From the NCBI GenBank assembly GCA_011800155.1, contig CM022373.1:682001-746000 (forward strand): a DNA stretch of 64,000 nucleotides, in the 5' to 3' direction. Positions within the stretch are counted from its first letter, which is position 1, and each line of letters opens with the position of its first letter. The notes below the pieces were generated by a model. The model worked only from the letters and a program-made list of their open reading frames with translations. It searched no databases and had not been told where the DNA came from. The DNA comes from Flammulina velutipes. Lineage: Eukaryota > Basidiomycota > Agaricomycetes > Agaricales > Physalacriaceae. Made by a program: the position numbers and the translations under genes. This document shows, one piece after another, positions 36,624 through 48,242 of this stretch.

Positions 36624-37940
36624 ATGGCAGCACCGGAGGTACGCGTGAATTTAGCTATTGTGACGCGTTAGCTGACAGTCAGCTAGTACAAACTTCCCAT
36701 TGACCAGGCCGAGATGCAGGTCCGACGTCTCCCATCTATAGGTCTCTTCCGAGATATTCAACGTTACAGAGGCTAGATACGCAGCACCAGCTGTGGGATC
36801 TCATGATAGGGGACATCTACCCTCAAGAAATCACTCAACATTTCAACGAAGCACTCGCCACGTCTTCGCCGCGTCCAGCCATTCTTGACGTGGGGTGCGG
36901 TTCCGGCGTTTGGTGGGTATCCCCTGCTTATCTCGGTCTCAACTCATTCGCTCTGCCGTGTACACAGGGCAATAGAGATGGCTACCAGGTTTCCTACAGC
37001 GCAGGTGGTAGGGTGTGATATCAACGAACAATTGTATCTGTCAGTTGGCTTCCTTTTGAATCTTCGTTTCTCCAACCTAATCGTCTGACAGGAACGTCCC
37101 TGATAACTTCCAGTACGCCAGAAGCTTTCTGTTCGTGATTATCTTAATTTAGGTGGCGATCAGATTTATTCGTGGAGACGTATCGAGAGGTCTTCCAGAG
37201 CACGTTGAGAAAATGCGATTTGATGTCGTTCATTGTCGATGTGTTGCTCAACATGTCAGTATGATTTCCGCCTTCTGTTCAATCAGCTTGTTAATCTCCT
37301 TTTTCGACATAGTTGTCCGATCCACAACTCCTCATCGCCTCTATTGCTGGCGTCCTCAAACCTGGTAAGGCGGGAAGATGTCCGTAATGTATAAATGACA
37401 CTGACCTAGCCCCCACTGGCAGGTGGAACCCTGCTTCTCGCCGACGGCGATTGGATAGCATTCAACGAGAATAAACGACCTCTTGTTCCGTTCGTATACA
37501 ACGCTGACTCGGATTCGGAGCAGGAATCGGAGCATAGGTCGTTCTACGCGGGGTGGCTGCATCTCATGGGGAAGCTCACCCGTAGCAGGCGGTATCAGTT
37601 TCCAGAGGTGCTCGTACAGGAGAGCGGCGTCTTCGAGGACATTCATGCGCGCTCCTACTTCTCACCTATCAACTGGGCCGGCATTGATGTTGAGAGGGGG
37701 GATGAGATTGGGAAGATTATGGATAAGAACATGAGGGTATGGTAACACACACTAGCAAAGACCGAATTTGCTGACTGTATCTCATCGTAGGACTTTTTCG
37801 ACAACACGCGGGAACTGGCTGGACAGAGCGGTGTTTCAGAAACCATGTTGGGTTTGTGGAAGGAGGAATACACGAAGGAGCTCGACCAGCATCGGTATAA
37901 CATATGGCATTACTGCTGGGCGCGCAAATTATATATCTAG
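36624..37940 (+). CDS. Class I SAM-dependent methyltransferase
   Basis: Nine exons (36624-36638, 36687-36719, 36770-36912, 36968-37033, 37092-37112, 37164-37254, 37313-37364, 37423-37736, 37791-37940) give 294 residues. The first exon has 15 bases and the fifth 21. Motif I for S-adenosylmethionine is ILDVGCGSGVW. Motif II-like residues are VVGCDIN, and FDVVHCR plus LLIASIAGVLKPGG follow, as in many fungal LaeA-like or UbiE-like enzymes. The substrate cannot be told. No backbone biosynthetic gene is nearby, so a secondary-metabolite role is not supported. Confidence 0.85.
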
Positions 37941-38030
37941 GCCGGACCAAGTATGTATGTATCTATGCATGAACTCTATGTTACTCCATGCATCTATATA
38001 AATATCTATACACGCTGTCTATACCTCTAT

Positions 38031-39553
38031 TCAATCTAAAGGAACACATTTCAGCTGAAGCCCGCGCACGCCCGAAGTCACCTTGACCCAATCCGCGAAC
38101 CACTGCTCGGAGGAATATTCCACCTCTGGTAGGTCTGGGAATAGCTTGTAGAGGTATCTCGGCAGGAGGGAGATGTCGGGGAGGTGGGGGAACATGATAG
38201 AGAGTGTGCGTAATTTACGGTGACCCGCCACGTCGAGTTGGGTGACGACCTCCTCCGTGATACCTGCAGTGTCAACGGGAAGCGCAAGGAAGGTGAGCTT
38301 GGGGAGCGAGGTCGCGATGATACGAAGCGCATCGAAGGTAATGTTCGCAGAGCCTTCGCTGCTGATCTCAGAAGAGAATTCCAGAGACTCGAGGTCGGGC
38401 CACCACTTGGCCATCTGCGTAAAATCCGCATTACGCACGTTAGCGGGGAGGGTGGTGGTAAAGCTGATGCGCCGGAGTTGGCGACATTGTGAGATGTTGT
38501 ATAGGTCTTTTGCTGCTATGGTATTAGCGCCACGGAGGCGTGAATCCACGACGTCGTCGTGATCTAGGAGGTGCATTATAGAAAGGTCCTGTAGGGTATG
38601 GGAAGACGCGCTCCAGATACTGTGTAAAAGAGAGTCCCAGAAGTGAGTGGGCTGATGAGCCGATTCGAGGTCGAGGTGGAGGGTATGTAATTTAGTGGAT
38701 GTTATTGACTCTGCCAGGAGGCAAAACAGGTCGGATTGGCATCGGATCCAAAGGCTTTCCAAAGCGGGGAATGTGGGGAGCTCTGGGGATGTTCCCAAGG
38801 AGTGTTCCAAGTCGGCTGAAAGGATTCGCCTTGCATGAACCTCGAGGAGGGAGAGCTGGGGGAATTTGGAGATGAGAGCTAGTGACTCGGCCGTGAGGGT
38901 GTCGGCAGTCCGCAGACGAAGAGTCTGGAGATTTTTCATGGAACACAACTGGATGTTTGTGTCAATGGACATGGAACCGCGGAGGGTGAGGCTCTCCAGG
39001 CGTGGCGCGATGATTGCAACTTGGGTGAGATAGTCGGTGATGTGGTCGACACCTTTGCGAGCGGTAAAGCCTTCGTCCAGGTGCAATTCACGAAGTTCCG
39101 GAGACAGCGAGAGGGCTGGATGAAGCGAACTTGGTGCTTTGGACGTCAGGGTTATTCTTGCAGTCCGTAGGCGTGGGAAGAGACAGTTGGGTATAGAATG
39201 GGCATGGTCGTCTAGTAGTTTGCGTATATCATGTCTGCCAGATAGTTTTGTAGAATGCATTAGATGCCTGACGCGCCGGGCGTACGAAGTAAAAAGGTTG
39301 AGCTGGCGTCCTGTTAGGGGAGTCTATGGGGCAATTAGAGCTACATTCAAATTTGACAAATAACGCGTACCAATTGCTTTCCATCGGGCAGGATATGTGC
39401 CAATGGCTGCAAAGACGTGAGTTGCCAGTACAGAGCATCCAGCGCGGGATCCTTCCATGCTTGACAGGTCCTCGCTGCCACTGGAAGATCTTGAAGAGAG
39501 GACCACCGGAATATTTCGCGGATGAGCTCGTCGATGTACAGAACATTGTGCAT
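38031..39553 (-). CDS. F-box / leucine-rich protein, agaricomycete type
   Basis: Two exons (39553-39371 and 39323-38031) give 491 residues. The N-terminus is a mushroom-type F-box (VLYIDELIREIFRWSS, then AARTCQAWKDPALDALY). The rest is a run of irregular leucine-rich repeats such as SPELRELHLDEG, PRLESLTLRGS and NLQTLRLRTADT. Proteins of this build are strongly expanded in Agaricomycetes and are presumed SCF ubiquitin-ligase receptors; the targets are unknown. Confidence 0.9.
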
Positions 39554-39832
39554 CGTGGCCGTTCCGTTTGAAAATTCTTACCACGTGTAATCAACTCTAA
39601 ATAAACGCTTCGGCATATTCCGAGACGCCTCTAACGCCCACAACGACGACTTGGACAAGTAAGCCCAATCTACCGTCGGTTTTTTTTCCTGAGCACTAGC
39701 CGCGTCCGCAAGCCTTCCAGTCTTACAGCTACCGTCGAGGTAAGGAAAGCTTGAGCCTCGGAATTCGAAACACGATCCATGACTCGGAATTACCAAAAGC
39801 AATCGATTGATTCTAACGCTCTTGCTACTATC

Positions 39833-40498
39833 ATGACAGCAAAACATAAACAAAAAATAACGGCGAGAAATGCGCCACCGCCACCGCCACCGCCACCGTT
39901 ATCTCCTTCGCCCTCGTCGTCCGAGTCATTCATATGCTCCTCTAATTCATCCCCGCCAAATCCCCCGCGCTGGCCAAATCTATCCGAAGCGGAGAACATA
40001 GAGCTCAACAACTTGGGTAAGAAATACATATCAGATCTCACGAAAGATGAATTGGCGGAAAGAAACGCCCTGTTGGCGCACCACGAGCGCCTTTCGGTAT
40101 GTGCACCCACCATTGTCACCATGCTACGGTTCCGCTCATTCTATTTTCAACGATAGAAAGCCTACGACGATTTTGTGGACTTGCCATCTTGGATTGTCCG
40201 CATTGGCGTGGTGCGACGCTTCCTTTCTAGTGCTATCCCTCTTGTTGACTTGAACCCAGTACAATGACGAGACTGAAATGTTACTACAACAGTACAATGA
40301 GTTAGATAAGGAAGCGGGCAAGGATATACGAGCCTGGAAAGAGGGTATGACCCCACGCCAACAGAGTACGTTTCACTGATATGCATTGCCTCCTCTTACA
40401 TTTGAATAGTACTTTTTGATTGTGAGCCCTTCGACGAGCATTATGAAGCTAGGCAGGCCATGTACGAGGATATGTTGTACTCAATGACCGGCTATTAG
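39833..40498 (+). CDS. Small acidic/proline-rich protein, unknown
   Basis: Exons 39833-40096, 40157-40195, 40260-40365 and 40410-40498 join to 165 residues. An earlier in-frame ATG at 39779 would add 18. The head has a basic stretch and a run of eight prolines (CCACCG repeats), then Ser-rich sequence. The rest is helical and charged: SEAENIELNNLGKKYISDLT, YNDETEMLLQQYNELDKEAG and a terminal YEDMLYSMTGY. Four exons with good splice sites and a constant frame argue for a real gene. No domain was recognised and no signal peptide or membrane segment is seen. Confidence 0.65.
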
Positions 40499-40652
40499 TA
40501 TTAACGAGCAATATTTTCCCATATATGTGCTCGAGTAACGCTACATAGAGACCATTCTCGAATCTTGACTGATGTGGTGCAAGACTTGAACTGAAGTCGA
40601 CAGCCAGCACGGTATCATACATATCTCAAACCAAGCAACCATAAGTGTATAA

Positions 40653-42972
40653 TCACGCCCCAGCACTCATCTCCAACAACCCCTCAATACTCCTCCCAAT
40701 ATCCCCCTCATTCGCATCTAACACCACCTCAATAATCTCCCTATCCATACCAGGGAAGATCTGTATTAATGTATCCAACGCCGCAGGATCCGTCGTGGGC
40801 AGATTTATCGGCGCAGGCGGTGGTCGACTCGCCATCTGACTCTGACCTGGATACGACCCAAATATCGGCTGGGGATACACCGGTCCCGGACTAGAAATAT
40901 GAGGACTAGGACCAGGACTCGGGACAGCGCTAGAGTACGACGCATGTCGCCCATGTGCGTGTGCGAATTGCGCCTGCGCCTGGTACATCTGGTCAGCAGG
41001 GCTCGGACGCGAAGGCGTCTCCTCCATGAACGACGGAGACGGTGATATCCGCCTCACGCGGGGCTTGTACGGCGTCTGGTAGGGCACCGCAGGGGGCGGG
41101 TTGGCGGGGGTCTGGTATTCCGAGGCAGATGCTGATGCTGAGCGCGGTCGGGGTTGGCTGGGCGTTGATGGGCGGGCGTTCTCCACGCCATCTAGAGCCT
41201 CGTTCCATATTCGGCCCAGCGCGCTGCCCGTCTTCTGTAGGAGGCGTTCGACAGCGGGAAGGGAGAGGGCATCAGGCGTAAATGGTCGGGATATGGAGGA
41301 TGGATTGGGTGTGGATGATCGAATGGGTGTGGAAGGACCAGCAGAAGATCCTGAAGGACCGAATGTTGTAGGTGGTGTGTCAGGCGGTAGGGTTTGGATG
41401 GCGCGTTCGACGTTGCTAAGATATCTTGTGGTCAGTTATGAGCAAACAGAGTAAAGGATAAGAGGGTACCTTTCGAATTCTTCCTGCGTGATGTTGGAGA
41501 GGGCTGTATGATCCATCGTTTCAATGAACGACACCGCACCCATGAGACTATTGAGATAGTACCCTGCCTCGCCTCCCATCCTCTTCTCGCTCCTAAACCG
41601 TGATATGAACTCGACGTTGCTCAGAAGATGCTCGGGATTGGCCTTGATGACTGTATATATAAGGATTGGCAAGAAATCATCCGCCCCACCTGCAGACTCC
41701 TTCTGCAGGTGCCGTAGATATCCAAATATCACCTTGCAGGAGTTTAGTATACATATGAGTTTATCTCTAGGCGCCTTGTACGAGTTGATTTTGAGCAATT
41801 CTGCAGGTTTTGTCAGCACCCCGAGAAGGTCTCTGAGGATGAGGACGAACCTTGTTGTGCGAATCCTAGGAAACCTTCACCAGCTTGTTCACTGGCGGGA
41901 ACGTCCAGGTGATTTGGTTCAATCCAACTTAGCAATCTTATCCTTTGTTCCAAGACACGATCTCGTTCAAGGTCATCCGCGGTGATCTGCGCGCGTCGCG
42001 ACGTCTGTGCAACGGCTGGCGTGAACGTGAACTGATAGAGTTGGTTCATAACGAGCTTCTCCATGCCCTCCATCGCGTTCTCAAACTCTGCCGGTGGGGA
42101 GTCGCGCCATAGATCTGTTTCACGCATCTGTTTTGCAATGAAGACGAGAAAGTCATTGATGATCTTGATTTGGTCGGCCACGGTGAAGGTGCGTTTCGCG
42201 AAATTGGTGAGGAAGCTGGTGGCCGACGTCAGATGGAAAAGGAAGGTGGAATGGAGGCGTACGATTTAAGATATTTGCTGACTGGCTCGGCGGGACGCGT
42301 CTTCATTTGATCCAGAAACTTTTGAAAGTCGAACGGCGGGTCGGCGTCTGAGGTTTTTGGAGAGGCTTCTCCTGGACTGGGATCGCGCTCGACGACCTCC
42401 CGTAGGGCAGATGAATCCCGGGGCTGTTGTTGCTGCTGTGTCGCAAACGAACTGAGCGTGTTCGGGGACGGCACAGATGCTGCCATATCGACACTCATAG
42501 GGCGCTGTTTGGGAGTTATTGAGAACGAACGCGCCAAAGCAGCGAGTGAAGGAAACGAGGGTAATGTTCCAGGATTCGACGATGGCACGTCCGGCGTCGA
42601 TGGCTGCGCTCCCACTAAACCTTCCCAAACGTTGTCTTCGATGTCGCCCTTTTCCTTATCCGAATGTTCAAATTTCTCTTTCGTTTCTTCCTCTGGTTCT
42701 GCTGAGCCCAGTCCGACCACTGTATCCCTATCGGCAGCCTCCAACGATGATGGATCTGGTGTCTTTAGTATGTGCCGCCGCGTGGTGGCGTCTGACGCCC
42801 AAGGATTCGTTTCTGTGTCGGCTGGTAATGGCTGGATGGCTGGGCTGGTTGAATTTGTGTCCTCTGTCGGTACGGAGGTTGGCATCGTCTCCTTTGACGA
42901 ACTAGCAGCCGGTGTTGCTTGTGGTTCTGATATTCGTAGACTGTCCATCTCTGGTATGGGTTGGGCGGCCAT
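40653..42972 (-). CDS. VPS9: Vps9-type Rab5 exchange factor with CUE domain
   Basis: Four exons (42972-42263, 42215-41851, 41800-41470, 41415-40653) give 722 residues. A long disordered head precedes a helical bundle (residues about 235-350) and the VPS9 domain with DDFLPILIYTVIKANPEHLL. A Pro/Ser-rich linker leads to a C-terminal CUE domain (LIQIFPGMDREIIEVVLDAN, GDIGRSIEGLL). Vps9 activates Rab5/Vps21 on early endosomes and binds ubiquitin through CUE. An upstream in-frame ATG at 43038 exists, but MAAQP at 42972 is preferred. Confidence 0.95.
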
Positions 42973-43415
42973 TTCCTGGTGAGCGCATGAGATCCTGGTG
43001 GTAAGAGTAAGAGAGAATAAGACGCGAACGACAGCCAAAAGAGTACAGTTGGGCCGCAGTGATGACAGTGCGCAAGGAAGACCACGTGGAAAATAGGGGT
43101 GCTAATGAACAGTTAATTAAGCGCCACAATACCGGTTTGGATGGGCTCGAGACCTACGTACTGGGAATGCAGTTCAGAATAACAAAGGCGGCCTAGATCA
43201 ACAAAATCATTCAGCATTCGCATTATATTTCAGCCCATCGGTCCTTCAACGATTTACCAGCTATTTTCAAGTGTACTTGCGTGAAAGGCAGTTGACTCTA
43301 TCGAAATTTAAGTCTTGCGCGTTCAAGTCGTCGGATATTTCGCTCACAGTACGTTATGGGTCCATGTGGACATTTGCATGAGCCCCTGACCCAATCAATT
43401 TGTTCTTCCACCAAC
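42973..43415. promoter_or_regulatory. Divergent promoter region, VPS9 / RPP1
   Basis: 443 bases between two divergent starts. No exon or clear TATA box is seen; presumed promoter region for both genes. Confidence 0.4.
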
Positions 43416-44656
43416 ATGTTCGATCTCAATGTGCCCATTGCTAGCTCATTTCTAGGACTGGAATCCACCACTACCTCCAAGAAATCCAACAAGGGCAAAC
43501 AGCCGGTCGTCAGCAATGCCCTACAGTATACTGCTGCCCAGATCGCGAGCATAGAGGCGCGCGTCGATCTCCTGATCCACTGTACGCATTATCCAGATTT
43601 GGCGCGAAATAATCTGTAATAACACAGCCGACAGTAGGATACACAGCTATAGCATTCAACCAAACTGTCAGCAAGAAGATAGACGCAAAGACACACGTCA
43701 ACATCCTGGACATCTTGTTGAAGCAGCTAAAGGCTCGGAAGGACATTGTCTACATGAAACGATTGACCATAGTCCTCGACGAAGACAGCGAAAAGGGCTT
43801 TGGACTAGTACGTACCAGTGCAGTACGCGCACGCCCTCCGCTCATCTGTTTCCCAGATAAACGCACAAACCTCGCTCTTTCAGACCTACGACCTCCTCAG
43901 TTTGGTACCCACTAACCAGGCCACGCTCTCTCTCGCCTGCCTCACGCACAGCCTCCCCTCATCTCTAACCGCCCACATTATATCCCTCCCTCTTACCCTC
44001 GCCCGCCTCCCGTTCCATCTCAAGCATACCCTCATCCGCACCGCAATAAAAAACGGCGCCGTCTTTGAAATCACCTACGTCGGTGCACTCGGTGGTGAAC
44101 ACGACGCCACACTTCTCGCAGAGTCCGGCCCAAATGCGAAGCGCAATTGGTGGGGCTCAGCTAGGGAGCTGACACGCGTAACGAACGGGAAGGGCCTCAT
44201 CGTCAGTTCTGGCGCTAATTCCGACATCGACTTGCGGGCCCCAGACGATGTCAAGAATTTGTAAGTTCACCTTATTCGCGTCTGATTCCTGCCCTAATGA
44301 ATTCATGCAAGAATAACGCTACTGGGACTTCCGCAGGATGTCTCCCATGCTTCCGTGACAAAAACTCCAAAGTCTCTCGTCCTCAGAGCGCGTAAGTGTT
44401 TTCTTGAACGGTATAGTTTCACTCAAGGACAATACCAACAGAAACCCGCAAAACGTACCGTGCAGTCCTATCCGAACCACAGCTCGTCGTACCCCAATCA
44501 TCTATACCAGTAGAACCAACTGTATCTACGCCTACGCCTACACCCCCACAACCCAACCCGCAAAGAAAGAGACCCCGTGAGGACGCACCGGGAACAGACA
44601 AGACAGCGCCACAACCGCAGAAAAAGAGGAAAGGGAAACTCCAAGGTAGTACATAG
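43416..44656 (+). CDS. RPP1: RNase P/MRP protein subunit p30 (Rpp1)
   Basis: Five exons (43416-43581, 43635-43807, 43857-44260, 44312-44391, 44442-44656) give 345 residues. It starts MFDLNVP, keeps GYTAIAFNQTV, and has KRLTIVLDED, YDLLSLVPTN and FEITYVGALGG, matching the TIM-barrel p30 family. A helix with NGKGLIVSSGA is typical. The Pro-rich tail carries RKRPRED and KKRKGK basic motifs for the nucleus or nucleolus. Rpp1 is needed for tRNA 5' end processing and rRNA processing by RNase MRP. Confidence 0.93.
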
Positions 44657-44857
44657 GTAGTTCCGACTTTTTCGAGACACTCGAGGGCGCTCATGAAATG
44701 CTCATTTTCATTTTTCAATGGTCGGCGACACCAGCCTTTGAGCGCTGAGCGCGAGTACCGGGTGATCAGTTTCTCAATATCGGAATCGGATACAAATTAA
44801 AAATGACTCGAATCAGACTGATCAGGCCCAGAAAAAACCGTTCAAGTTGTAACCACC

Positions 44858-46771
44858 ATGGACGACGCTATAGAGTTGCAAAAACGCGGACTCTCAGATC
44901 CTTCTGAATCTTCGTATGTTTTTCATAGGCGACATATTGACAGTTGTGTTGATCGCGATCAGGACAAGAAATGGGACAGAACGATCAATACCTAGTATCA
45001 CGCTTGAGAACGTTACTGCAGAGCCCACTAATGCGTCGTCGCTTCCTCCAATGGTACTTTACGCCTTCGCCGTTGGATATCTACGCTAACACTGTTACAC
45101 AGGATCGAGGCTTTCATGCGTGGGCATATCTCGTCGGCGCTTTTGGCGTAGAGCTCCTAGTCTGGTACGAATTTTTGATCTCTCAAACTATAGTCTAATA
45201 TTAAATAATCCAACATCCAGGTCCTACCCCTTCTCTTACGGAGTATTCCTCGAACACTACGCCACACATGAATTTTCCCACATTCCAACGTCTACTCTCT
45301 CCATCGTGGGGTCCACTTCCACTGGACTGATGTATTTCTCATCCATCTTCATGGTTCCTATACTGAATCGCTACCCATGGCATAAGAAAACGATCATGTA
45401 CGCCGGTTTGGCCTGCTGCATATCGGGACTGGTTGGAGCGGCGTTCGCGACACAGGCGTGGCAACTCATTTTGACGCAAGGTGTTCTGTACGCTCTTGGT
45501 GGAAGTGAGTCTCGTGCGCGGCGCCATTCGTTACGGATAACTGACTCTTGGATCGTGTAGGTATGCTCTATTTTCCTGTCATGACCTACCTTTGGGAATG
45601 GTTCTCTGAGAGGAAGGGACTGGTATGTCAAATTCCGTCCTCCGTCGGATTACTGATTTCGGAGATTAATAGGCAAGTGGAATCATGTTCTCTGGGACTG
45701 GTTCGTTTCTAGATTTCTGTCTTAACGAGTTCAAGAGGCTGACTTGCCTACGCAGGTGTAGGAGGTGTGGTCATGCCATTTGTGATTCAAGTTCTCCTTG
45801 AAAAATATGGCTCGAGAACGACATTGTTAGCTCTGGTGAGCATTCACACTATGCGACAGTCTTGATCACGACTCACTCCTGCGCTTACCTCCAGGGACTC
45901 AGCTTCACAATCATCCTTCCCGCCTTCCCTTTCATCAAATCCCGAGCCCCAGTATCGCGCGTAGTCCAAACGAGACCCGTCGACACTCAATTCCTACGTT
46001 CGCGTCATTTCTGGGTTCTCTTCCTATCGAATGCGTTGCAAGGCCTGGGAACTTTCCTCCCAACAATGTATCTACCCAGTAGGTTTGTTTTTATTATAGT
46101 ATAGTTTGTCTACTTACCTGACCTCTCTAGCGTTCGCCGCTGACCTTAACATTCGCCACGGAGGTACCCTTGCGTTGTCTCTCATGAATGGTGAGCTATT
46201 TGAATCATCATAGACCGCTACTTATACTTACCGCCCTCAGGTGCATCCGCGCCCGGCCTAATATTCCTGGGTTACCTCTCCGACCGCTTCGACCTCCGCA
46301 TCTCAATCGCCCTCTCCGCAGTAGGCTCCGCCCTCTCCGTCCTCCTCATCTGGGGCTTCGCAACGACCCTCGCGCCGCTCCTCGTCTTCTCAATCATCTA
46401 CGGCTTCCTCGCACTCAGCTGGTCGGCCTTGTGGCCTCGGTTCGTCGCCAAGGTCACTGCAGATGACCCAGCCAACTCGGGTACCGTCTTCTCCATGTTT
46501 GGTGCTGGGAAGGGGATTGGGAACGTCCTTTCTGCGCCGATTGCGTCACTGCTGCTGCATCCTTGGGCTGGGACGGGGAAGACGAGCTTTCCGTATGGGA
46601 CTCAGGGATATGTATGTGTATTTCTTGGTGCTTGGACATTGCTAACCTACTGTCCAGGGCCCATTGATTTTGTTTACGGGCTTGATGTTGCTGAGTAGCA
46701 CCGTTGGGACCTTGTATCTTACTCCGTCGATTCACTTTCCCCGTCGCTTTGTGGCACTATCTGCTGCTTGA
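44858..46771 (+). CDS. MFS transporter, monocarboxylate (MCT/SLC16) type
   Basis: Eleven exons (44858-44913, 44963-45053, 45103-45164, 45221-45504, 45561-45622, 45673-45700, 45756-45835, 45895-46078, 46131-46190, 46241-46611, 46658-46771) give 463 residues. DRGFHAWAYLVGAFGVELLV in the first span is the monocarboxylate-family start. SYGVFLEHY, YLWEWFSERKGLASGIMFSG and LGYLSDRFDLR (loop between the halves of the fold) follow, with about 12 membrane spans. Fungal members carry monocarboxylates, riboflavin or other solutes; the substrate here is unknown. Confidence 0.9.
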
Positions 46772-46881
46772 CGCAGTCGCAGATGCTACGCCACATTCAA
46801 CACACACACACAGGCAAATCTACAACTCCAAAGGGCATTCATGTTCTATTGTACATAACTTATTACATTGTCTTCTACATT

Positions 46882-48087
46882 CTAAGAAAAGAGGTTTTCC
46901 CCATTATTCGCAATCCACTCTCTGATGAAGGTGCTGCTCATTTTCGTTTGCTTGAGCATTGCAGCATCATCTGGGTTGAGTTTGCTCGATGTTGGTGAGA
47001 TGACATCGATAACAAAGGTCTTGAGAGGCGGGAGAGATTCACTTTCTCGATGACACGCGACTAGCAATGGAATATAAGTGAGGCCTCAACATAACAGCGG
47101 TAATACATACTGGCTTTGGCACCAGAGAGGGTCTCATGACTGACTACCAGAGCTTGCACGTTGGGATCCCAGCCTGTTGGACCATATACATCGCTCAAAG
47201 TGACCACATCGTACGTTAGGCCGGGCAAGAAGAGAGACATGAACTTGCGAACGCGGGTTTTGCGTATTGTTATGTTTTCGAGGACGTGTTTATGGGCTTT
47301 AGACTTTAACAATTCGTCGTCTGATCGAGAATCAGCGAGAGGAGAAGAGAAAGAATAAGATAACGCGCCTGTGACTCCGACTATGATCTTCTCGCCGGTT
47401 ATCCAGAGTGCCATGCTCAATAGGATCTTGTGGCCGGCATGGAGGTGGTCGAATGTACCACCAAGCGCGACGACAGGATACACCTCGGAATCGGAACACG
47501 GTGCACTGGCGACGGCGATGTCCTCGTCCCGGGAGACATAACGCTGTCGGAGTGTTGCCAGCGATACGGGGAGAGCAGCCGCCAGACAGTCTATGTCCCG
47601 AACGAAGGTCAGCTAACGACGAACGGCCTGGCAGTCATCCAGTTGTACCTCCTCGCACTCTGAATACGATTTCCACGGCGTCACCGAGATCCGGAATGCC
47701 ATCGTGCATAGCGCGCAGCAGAACGTCGACGTCGAGCAGGATCTTGTTAGTTTCCTGCGCGACCTTTGTTGCCTGGACGTACACGAACGTCAGGAGCCTC
47801 TGCACGTCGTCCCAATCTGCGCCGCGCTGTTTGAACAGCCTCGAGAACAGCACTATGACTAGTCGATCCTTGGCCTCGGTGGCAGCAGCCCTGATGGCTG
47901 TGGAAAGGAAGGTGGGCGCGCTCAACGAGGGCACCGACGCCAGCAGCAACGTTGTGCGCGCTGTCGAGCTGCGTGCAGGATATGGGCTGCACATCGTCGT
48001 GAACGATGAGCTGGACGAATGATTTGGGGCATCAGGATGGCACAATCCAGCGTGATTACAGGGCACTGCCGAATGCAAGTCGCTCAC
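46882..48087 (-). CDS. CAB4: Phosphopantetheine adenylyltransferase (Cab4-type)
   Basis: Four exons (48087-47659, 47612-47369, 47320-47111, 47060-46882) give 353 residues. The C-terminal half is the nucleotidyl-transfer domain with ALGGTFDHLHAGHKILLSMA, a T/HxGH motif, and ISSTFIR-like MSSTFIREW at the end. The N-terminal half has the helical domain seen in eukaryotic Cab4. The enzyme makes dephospho-CoA from 4'-phosphopantetheine and ATP. The second intron (47321-47368) needs a GC donor (AG|GCGCGT) to join GVT to DDELLKSK. An internal start at MCSPY is also possible. Its start codon is 155 bases from that of the next, divergent gene. Confidence 0.92.
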
Positions 48088-48242
48088 ATAGTAAAGTTAA
48101 CGTCAGTCAAGCTATTTTCCCACGCCTCTTCCCTGTTAAAAGGGTCCAACACATGTTCCCTTCCGCCCACCAACTGCGTCTCATTTACAAATAGGTAATA
48201 CACGCGTTGTTCAAAGCAACGTCTCTAAATCCCAATACCAGA

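Noticed and set aside
36624..37940. LaeA-like secondary-metabolism regulator
   Set aside because: Only the general methyltransferase motif I is seen, and no synthase, oxygenase or transporter cluster surrounds it.
39880..39900. CCACCG microsatellite as a separate repeat feature
   Set aside because: It encodes the eight-proline run of the small orphan protein and is explained by that reading frame.
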